A DNA stretch of 36,520 bases. Source: Pseudomonadota bacterium. Lineage in GTDB: Bacteria; Pseudomonadota; Gammaproteobacteria; Burkholderiales; Burkholderiaceae_C. Made by a program: the position numbers and the translations under genes. A model generated the notes under the pieces. It worked only from the letters and a program-made list of their open reading frames with translations. It had not been told where the DNA came from and made no database searches. This document shows positions 31,009 to 36,520 of the stretch, in pieces. The stretch lies in the NCBI GenBank assembly GCA_023387335.1, contig JAEWIF010000067.1, forward strand, positions 1 to 36,520, in the 5' to 3' direction. The first letter of the stretch is position 1; every line of letters begins with the position of its first letter.

Positions 31009-33141
31009 TCAGTTGACGATCAGCGGCCGCATCATGTCGTGCTCTTCATGCTCGAGGATGTGGCAGTGCCAGACGTACTCGTTGCCGCCGGTGCGCGGGC
31101 TCGGCGGTACCACGAACGGCACGGCGGGCAGGTCGAATCGCATGATGATCCGCGTCACGGTGCCGGGGAACATCATCACCGTCTCCTTCCAGCCCGTCTC
31201 GTTCGGCTCCGCGGGCGTGGCGGGTCCCGGGAAGTTCACGCCGCCGTTCGTGTTGCCGAGGCTGCTCACCCTGAAGGGTTGCCGGTTGATCACCTGCACG
31301 TTCACCAGGTGGAAGTGCATGGGGTGCACGTCGGCCGTGGCGTTGAAGATCTCCCAGACCTCGATGGTCCCCCGGTTGACCAGCTCGGTCGCGGGATCGG
31401 TATAGGCGCGTCCGAATCCTGCGCTCCTCGAACCTGGCGGCACGGTCGTGCCCAGCATCTGGATCAGCCGGCCGTTGGCGTCGAACGTCTCGTTCAGGGT
31501 CAACTGCCGCACGGCGATCCCCAGCGGCGGAACGCTCGCGCCGAATGGGACCAGCGGGGCGTCGATGCCGGCGCTGAGGTTGGTCGCGGTGGTGATGGCC
31601 AGGGGCGCATCGGTCGAGGTGGCGGCGGCGACATCGAACCTCATGAGCACCCGGGTATTCGGGCCGAAACCCGCGGGCGTGAGCGCATTGACCTGGTTGC
31701 CTCTGACGTTCCACAGCGGGAAGTAGTCGTTGACCGGTACGCCCATGGGGAAGGGCGCCGGCGCGTCGTTGTAAAGGATGATGCTCTTGCCCGCATACGC
31801 GCTGAAGTCGACCAGCAGGTCGGGCCGCTCGGCGGGCGCGACCAGCAGCGAGCTCCTCAACGGCGCCAGCGGGTTGAACGGGACGCCGGTGGGAATGCGG
31901 GCCGGGAAGGCCAGGAAGCCGCCTTCCGTGCCGATCTGCAGGACCGACGCGGCCGTGCCCGGGCCGTTGGGGTCGCACAGCGCCGGCGGGTTCGTCGGGT
32001 TGCCCAGCGCGTCCAGGGTGATGCCGTTCGGGCTCGCGTCCGCCACGTACAGCTGGAGGTTCAGGAAGCGCGCGTTGCAGGCATTGAGCAGTCGCAGCCG
32101 GTAGCGCCTGGCCTCGACCGCAGCCGTCGGGAACGGGGTGCCGTTGACCAGCATCGTGTCGCCGAAGAACTCCGGGATGACCGAGGGGTCGGGGATGCCC
32201 CGGCCGTTGGGTGTCGCGTTGGCATTGCCCGCCGCCCGCCAGCGATTGCGTTCGTAGAGGTGGGCATACCAGAGGCTTCCGGGGGTCGTCGCCTTCGACA
32301 CGGCCGCCCACGTCGGGTCGGTGGCGGCGATGTTCGGTCCGACGAAGATCTTGTCCTGGATGATCAGCGGGATCTCGTTGCCGCCGGCCTCGAGGTAGTT
32401 GGGCAGGCCCTGGTTGACGAGGTTCAGTTCGAAAGCGTCACGGATGATCAACCCGGAGGCGATGCCGGCGTAGGCGTTGATGCGGGTGATGCCGATGGCG
32501 TGGTCGTGGTACCAGCCGAACCGCGCGCTCTGTCCGAGCGGGTAGTAGTACTCGGCCTCGTTGGGAGCCGCGGACGGATTCAGCACGTTGTTGGCGAAGC
32601 TGGGACCCTTGGCGCCGGCCGGATCCCACCAGGCCATCGGGCCGCCATCGCTGATCCACGGCACGAACCCGCCATGGAAGTGCACCGACACCCGGTTGTT
32701 GCCCAGGTTCGCGCCCATGATCGTGAGGTCGTTGGGGATGGTGTGCAGCCCGGCAGGCAGCTGGTTGCGGAACGTGACCTGGATCGGGGTGCCCTTCTGG
32801 CCCACGATGATCCCGCCGAGATGGGTATGGCTCTGGCCCGCCAGCAGCCTCGTGGGGTTGAAGCCGCGCAGCGTGGTCGGCCCGAGGCCGGAAGCGGCGG
32901 GGCAGATCGGGTCCTGGAACTCCTCGATCGACAAGGTGTAGTGCGTCGCGCCGGTGACCGGGGCCGGTGCCGGATCCGGTGCGGCGACGCCGATGGTGGA
33001 GATGCCGCGCAGGCTGGTTCCGAACAGGGGGATCGTCGCCGGCGACTGGCTGAATGCGTGCGCCGCCCGCCAGGGCAGGCCGAACATCGATGCGGCGCCG
33101 ATCGCCGCGGTCATCTTCATGAAGTTCCGACGGTCTGCCAT
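31009..33141 (-). CDS. Tat-exported multicopper oxidase (CotA/phenoxazinone synthase-like)
   Basis: 710 residues from ATG 33141, which follows AAAGGAG. The N-terminus has a twin-arginine signal (DRRNFMK, then a short hydrophobic stretch ending near AHA), so the folded, copper-loaded enzyme is exported. Copper ligands are visible as HFHGG (about residue 152), WYHDH (about 209), HPMHFH (about 605) and WHCHILEHEEHDM (about 691-703), giving the type 1, 2 and 3 sites including the type 1 cysteine. The length and the wording of these blocks fit the CotA/phenoxazinone synthase branch rather than CopA or CueO; no methionine-rich insert is seen. It would oxidise phenols, metals or bilirubin-like compounds with oxygen. 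It ends just before the hsp20 promoter, so read-through is possible. Confidence 0.93.
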   Translation of the reverse strand: MADRRNFMKMTAAIGAASMFGLPWRAAHAFSQSPATIPLFGTSLRGISTIGVAAPDPAPAPVTGATHYTLSIEEFQDPICPAASGLGPTTLRGFNPTRLLAGQSHTHLGGIIVGQKGTPIQVTFRNQLPAGLHTIPNDLTIMGANLGNNRVSVHFHGGFVPWISDGGPMAWWDPAGAKGPSFANNVLNPSAAPNEAEYYYPLGQSARFGWYHDHAIGITRINAYAGIASGLIIRDAFELNLVNQGLPNYLEAGGNEIPLIIQDKIFVGPNIAATDPTWAAVSKATTPGSLWYAHLYERNRWRAAGNANATPNGRGIPDPSVIPEFFGDTMLVNGTPFPTAAVEARRYRLRLLNACNARFLNLQLYVADASPNGITLDALGNPTNPPALCDPNGPGTAASVLQIGTEGGFLAFPARIPTGVPFNPLAPLRSSLLVAPAERPDLLVDFSAYAGKSIILYNDAPAPFPMGVPVNDYFPLWNVRGNQVNALTPAGFGPNTRVLMRFDVAAATSTDAPLAITTATNLSAGIDAPLVPFGASVPPLGIAVRQLTLNETFDANGRLIQMLGTTVPPGSRSAGFGRAYTDPATELVNRGTIEVWEIFNATADVHPMHFHLVNVQVINRQPFRVSSLGNTNGGVNFPGPATPAEPNETGWKETVMMFPGTVTRIIMRFDLPAVPFVVPPSPRTGGNEYVWHCHILEHEEHDMMRPLIVN

Positions 33142-33257
33142 CTCTCTCTCCTTTGAGCGCGAAGCGAAGAACGCGGGCAGGCGTTGCCCGCGGCCACCGG
33201 GGCGTCGACGGGGACTGGAAGTGGAGACGGCCCCGGCCAATGCCGGCATGGGCCGCC

Positions 33258-33359
33258 TCAGGTGCCGTGGGTGCCGACGGTTCCGTCCGCCCTGGCGGCG
33301 AGCGAGGTGATGCTGGAGGCTGCTGCGGCGAGCACGACCGGGGTGGGATGGTTTCGCAT
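33258..33359 (-). CDS. Possible 33-residue exported peptide upstream of the multicopper oxidase
   Basis: A short frame (PTPVVLAAAASSITSLAARA followed by a polar tail) with the ribosome site GGAGG five bases before ATG 33359. It consists essentially of a signal-peptide-like segment. It precedes the multicopper oxidase by 116 bases on the same strand and might be a leader peptide, a small secreted protein or chance. No family is recognised. Confidence 0.35.
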   Translation of the reverse strand: MRNHPTPVVLAAAASSITSLAARADGTVGTHGT

Positions 33360-33857
33360 GGGACGCCTCCGCTGACACTTTCCCCTTGCACCGGACAAGG
33401 CAGTCGCCCGGCGCTCGTAGGCCGGGAATCTAGTCGCGCCAGGGCCTGCGTTCAAATCCGCGGGCAGGCAGCGTCGATCCCAAGTCCTGGGGATGCATGC
33501 GGCGCAAGGCGGACGGCATGCGTGCGCCCACGCCTGCAGCAAGCTGCTGGCGCGAATGCTCATGCGGCGGCGAGCCGCCCCGAGCCATGCTGGCTTCGCG
33601 CCGTCGGGGCCACGTGACTACGAGCGGTCGTCCTGCGGCCGCTAACATTTCGTCGCGCGTGCGCTCGATGGTCACGCGGCCTGGGGGCGGACATTTGATG
33701 TCCGTCAAAGTCGGCGGCCGTTCCAGGCTCTCCTCACCCATGCGGCCGAGCACGATCTGCCGGTCGACGTCACCCCGCATGCCGAAGCCTTCGACAAGCC
33801 CGCGAAATGAAGCCGGCGACCGGACCGCGCGGCAGTGGAGCTCCATCCGCATCCCGT
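33360..33857. other. About 500 bases without a recognisable gene, containing an FNR-like box
   Basis: This stretch separates the end of the second P-type ATPase gene from the small peptide and multicopper oxidase genes. Long open frames exist on both strands but have no recognisable domains or ribosome sites. It contains the FNR-like box at 33695-33708 and, on the minus strand, CTAGATTC at 33426-33433, similar to the -10 regions of usp and hsp20. It may hold the multicopper oxidase promoter and the remains of a lost gene. Confidence 0.5.
33695..33708. promoter_or_regulatory. FNR/ANR-like box in the gap after the second P-type ATPase
   Basis: TTGATGTCCGTCAA matches nine of ten consensus positions. 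The nearest recognised gene start in either direction is the minus-strand small frame at 33359 or the multicopper oxidase at 33141, over 300 bases away. A weak GACCAT lies 31 bp off on the minus strand. Confidence 0.6.
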
Positions 33858-36520
33858 TCAGCTGGGCACGGCCGCGCGCCGCATCCCCCATTTCTCCAGC
33901 TCCGCCAGGACGAACACGAAGGCGCCCGCCAGGAGCACCTCGCCCCACTGGCCGGCGTCCAGGCCGGTGGAACCGAAGATCCGCTGCAGCAAGGGCAGGT
34001 GGGTGAAAGCCGCCTGCAGCAGCGCGCAGGCCGCGAGCGCGAGCCACACCACGCGGTTGCCCTTGCGGCCGCCCCCGAACGCCGGCGCGAGGATCGAGCG
34101 GCTGTTGAGCAGGTAGAGCATCTCCGCGGCCACGACGGCGTTCACCGCCATGGTGCGAGCCGTCTCGACCGCCGTGCCGCGACCCAGTTCCATCAGGAAC
34201 AGTCCCAGCGCCGCCGACATCATCAGCACCGACACGAAGATCACCCGCCAGGCGAAGAACCCCGACAGCAGCCGCTCGCCGGGCGCGCGCGGCGGCCGGT
34301 CCATGAGGCCCGGCTCGGCGGGCTCGAAGGCGAGCGCCAGGCCCAGCGTGCTGGAGGTGACCATGTTGATCCAGAGCACCTGCGCGGCCGTGAGCGGCAG
34401 CGCCAGCTCGAACAGGATGGCGGCCACCACGACCAGGGCCTCGCCGCCGTTGGTGGGCAGCATGAACAGGATGAACTTGCGGATGTTGTCGTAGACGCCG
34501 CGCCCCTCCCGCACCGCCGCCGCCAGGGTGGAGAAGTTGTCGTCGGCCAGCACGATGTCGCCGGCCTCCCTGGCGGCCTCGGTGCCCTTCAGGCCCATGG
34601 CGACGCCGACGTCGGCGCGCTTGAGCGCCGGCGCGTCGTTGACGCCGTCACCCGTCATCGCCACCACCTCGCCGCGCGCCTGCAGGGCCTGCACCAGCCG
34701 CAGCTTGTGCTCGGGTGCGGCCCGGGCGAACACGTCCACGTCCCAGGCGATGCGGCGCAGCGCGGCGTCGTCCATCAGCGCGACTTCGGCGCCGGTCGCG
34801 GCCGGCTTGCCCGCGCCTATGCCCAGCTGCGCCCCGATGGCGCGGGCCGTCTCGGGATGGTCGCCCGTGATCATCTTGACGCGCACTCCTGCACGATGGC
34901 ATTCGCGCACGGCGGCCGCGGCCTCGTCGCGAGGCGGATCGATGATGCCCACCAGCCCCAGCATGACGAAGCCGCCCGCGTGCAGGTCGTCCCAGGCCAG
35001 CGAGCCGCTCGCCGGCGCCGCCGGCCGGCAGGCGAGGCCGAGCACGCGAAGGCCTTGCGCCGCGGTGTCCGTCGACATCCGCCGCCACCAGTCCACGTCC
35101 AGCGGATGCTCGCCATGCCGGCGCCATTCGCTGCCGCACAGGTCGAGCACGCGCTCGGGCGCGCCCTTGGCCAGGATCCAGTCGCGCCCAGACGGGTCGC
35201 GGTGCCAGGTCGCCATCAGCCGGTGCTCGGACTCGAACGGGATCGAGCCCAGCCGCTCCCAGGCCGGCCCTTCGTGCAGCCCGCCCTTGCGCGCGAGGAC
35301 CAGCAGCGCGCCTTCGGTCGGATCGCCCTCGACGGACCACACGCCTTCCTCGTCGCGCAGCAGCGAGTCGTTGCACAGCAGGCCGGTGCGCATCGCCATC
35401 GCGAGCGCCGGGTGGCCGGCCGCCTCCACGTGCCTGCCATCGAGGCTGACCGTGCCGACGGGCGCGTAGCCCACGCCCGAGACCTCGTACACGTGGCCGC
35501 CGCAGACGTGCCGCGTCACCGTCATCTCGTTGCGCGTGAGCGTGCCGGTCTTGTCGGTGCAGATCACCGTGACCGCGCCCAGCGCCTCCACCGCCGGCAG
35601 CCGCCGCACGATGGCCTTGCGCCGCGCCATCCGCTGCACGCCGAGCGCCAGGGTGATCGTCATCACGGCGGGCAGCCCCTCGGGGATGGACGAAGCCGCA
35701 AGCGCCACCACCATCAGGAACATGTCGTCCGGCGCATGCCCGCGCCAGAACGTGCCCAGCAGCCAGGTGCCCAGCGAGAGCAGGACGATGCCGGCCGCCA
35801 GCACCTGGCCGAACCGCGCGATCTGCCGCAGCAGCGGCGTGGCCAGCACGGCGACGGCGCCCACCATGCGGTTGATGTGGCCCAGCTCGGTGGCCGGGCC
35901 TGTGGCGACGACGAGGCCGCGGCCCTGGCCGTGCACGACCAGCGTGCCGGAATAAGCCATGCCGAACCGCTCGGCGAGCGGCGCGTCGCCGGCCGCCGCC
36001 TCCGCCGACTTCTCCACCGGCACCGACTCGCCCGTGAGGGCCGATTCATCGATGCGAAGTTCCTGCGTGGCGAGCAGGCGCAGGTCGGCGGGCACGCGGT
36101 CCCCGGAGGCCAGCAGCACCACGTCGCCCGGAACCAGCTCGGTCGCATCCAGTTCGCGCCGGCTGCCGTCGCGCACCACCTGGGCATGGGCCGACAGCAG
36201 CGAGCGGATCGCCTGCATCGCCGATTCGGCCTTGCCTTCCTGCACGAAGCCGATCAGCGCGTTGACCACCACGGCCGCCAGCAGCACGCCGGTGTCGATC
36301 CAGTGGCCGAGCACGGCCGTGACCACGGCGGCGCCCAGCAGCATGTAGAGCAGGACGTTGTGGAACTGAAGCAGCAGCCGCAGCAGCGGTCCGCGCGAGC
36401 GGGCGCGCGGCAGTTCGTTGCGGCCGTGGCGCGCCTGGCGCTGCGCCGCCTCGGCGGTGGCGAGTCCGTCGGCGCAGGCGCCCGCGGCCGCGAGCGCGGC
36501 GTCGACCTCCAGCGTGTGCC
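33858..36520 (-). CDS. P-type cation-transporting ATPase, P2A-like (5' end outside window)
   Basis: About 887 residues are visible; the frame stays open to the window edge, where EAAQRQARHGRNELP, typical of the N-terminal cation-ATPase domain, is read, so only a short 5' part is missing. Motifs are LTGESVPVEK (actuator), ICTDKTGTLTRNE (phospho-Asp codon at 35553-35555), KGAPERVLDLC, MITGDHPET and MTGDGVNDAPALK. M4 has the calcium-pump PEGLP motif, but M6 reads LWINMVTSSTLGLALAF, with serine where SERCA has the Ca2+-binding aspartate of VTDG. The ion is therefore uncertain (Ca2+, Na+/K+ or H+). It differs clearly from the other pump at 10328-12838, so the two are not a recent duplication. Neighbours downstream on the same strand are a gene-poor gap and the multicopper oxidase. 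Confidence 0.93.
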   Translation of the reverse strand, partial: HTLEVDAALAAAGACADGLATAEAAQRQARHGRNELPRARSRGPLLRLLLQFHNVLLYMLLGAAVVTAVLGHWIDTGVLLAAVVVNALIGFVQEGKAESAMQAIRSLLSAHAQVVRDGSRRELDATELVPGDVVLLASGDRVPADLRLLATQELRIDESALTGESVPVEKSAEAAAGDAPLAERFGMAYSGTLVVHGQGRGLVVATGPATELGHINRMVGAVAVLATPLLRQIARFGQVLAAGIVLLSLGTWLLGTFWRGHAPDDMFLMVVALAASSIPEGLPAVMTITLALGVQRMARRKAIVRRLPAVEALGAVTVICTDKTGTLTRNEMTVTRHVCGGHVYEVSGVGYAPVGTVSLDGRHVEAAGHPALAMAMRTGLLCNDSLLRDEEGVWSVEGDPTEGALLVLARKGGLHEGPAWERLGSIPFESEHRLMATWHRDPSGRDWILAKGAPERVLDLCGSEWRRHGEHPLDVDWWRRMSTDTAAQGLRVLGLACRPAAPASGSLAWDDLHAGGFVMLGLVGIIDPPRDEAAAAVRECHRAGVRVKMITGDHPETARAIGAQLGIGAGKPAATGAEVALMDDAALRRIAWDVDVFARAAPEHKLRLVQALQARGEVVAMTGDGVNDAPALKRADVGVAMGLKGTEAAREAGDIVLADDNFSTLAAAVREGRGVYDNIRKFILFMLPTNGGEALVVVAAILFELALPLTAAQVLWINMVTSSTLGLALAFEPAEPGLMDRPPRAPGERLLSGFFAWRVIFVSVLMMSAALGLFLMELGRGTAVETARTMAVNAVVAAEMLYLLNSRSILAPAFGGGRKGNRVVWLALAACALLQAAFTHLPLLQRIFGSTGLDAGQWGEVLLAGAFVFVLAELEKWGMRRAAVPS

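Overview
The window is high-GC (roughly 70%) bacterial chromosome. It opens inside dnaB, followed by an OmpA-type lipoprotein gene and an mgtC-type gene. The codon usage and this housekeeping start suggest a proteobacterium, most likely a Xanthomonadaceae-like gammaproteobacterium (Lysobacter/Luteimonas type). That placement is inference; no rRNA is present to settle it.

Region 1 (1-10172) holds the end of dnaB, the OmpA lipoprotein, a convergent mgtC-type gene with a shared terminator, and two overlapping sensor kinase genes. The first kinase is a soluble protein of about 1939 residues with nine almost identical 92-residue HAMP repeats, a GAF domain, a kinase core and three receiver domains. 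The second has the order REC-GAF-kinase-REC and starts inside the stop codon of the first, so the two are very likely one signalling unit. A tRNA-Ser(GGA) gene with its own -10 box and a strong terminator follows at 10201-10291.

Region 2 (10300 to the end) looks like an accessory stress and low-oxygen survival block beginning right after the tRNA. It contains two different P2-type cation ATPases, two universal stress proteins (one a tandem), a PfkB-type phosphofructokinase, a formate/nitrite channel, a BigR-like sulfur-sensing module (persulfide dioxygenase-like hydrolase, ArsR repressor, two YeeE/YedE half transporters), a phosphoenolpyruvate synthase operon, a Tat-exported multicopper oxidase and an eight-gene operon. 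That operon runs hsp20, ABC ATPase, FtsX permease, HlyD adaptor, APH/P-loop kinase, cytochrome c, a small membrane protein and phospholipase D.

What ties region 2 together is a set of FNR/ANR-like palindromes (TTGAY-N4-RTCAA type) in front of its transcription units. In four promoters (both divergent usp genes, the formate/nitrite channel and hsp20) a TAnnnT -10 element is centred exactly 31 bp from the palindrome centre. This is the geometry of FNR class II activation with the site at about -41.5. No FNR/CRP-family gene is in the window, so the regulator must lie elsewhere. My reading is an oxygen-responsive survival regulon that combines protein and membrane protection, ion pumping, gluconeogenic/glycolytic switching, formate/nitrite exchange and reactive-sulfur handling. 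A decayed amino acid permease and an unassigned stretch of about 500 bases indicate past rearrangement.
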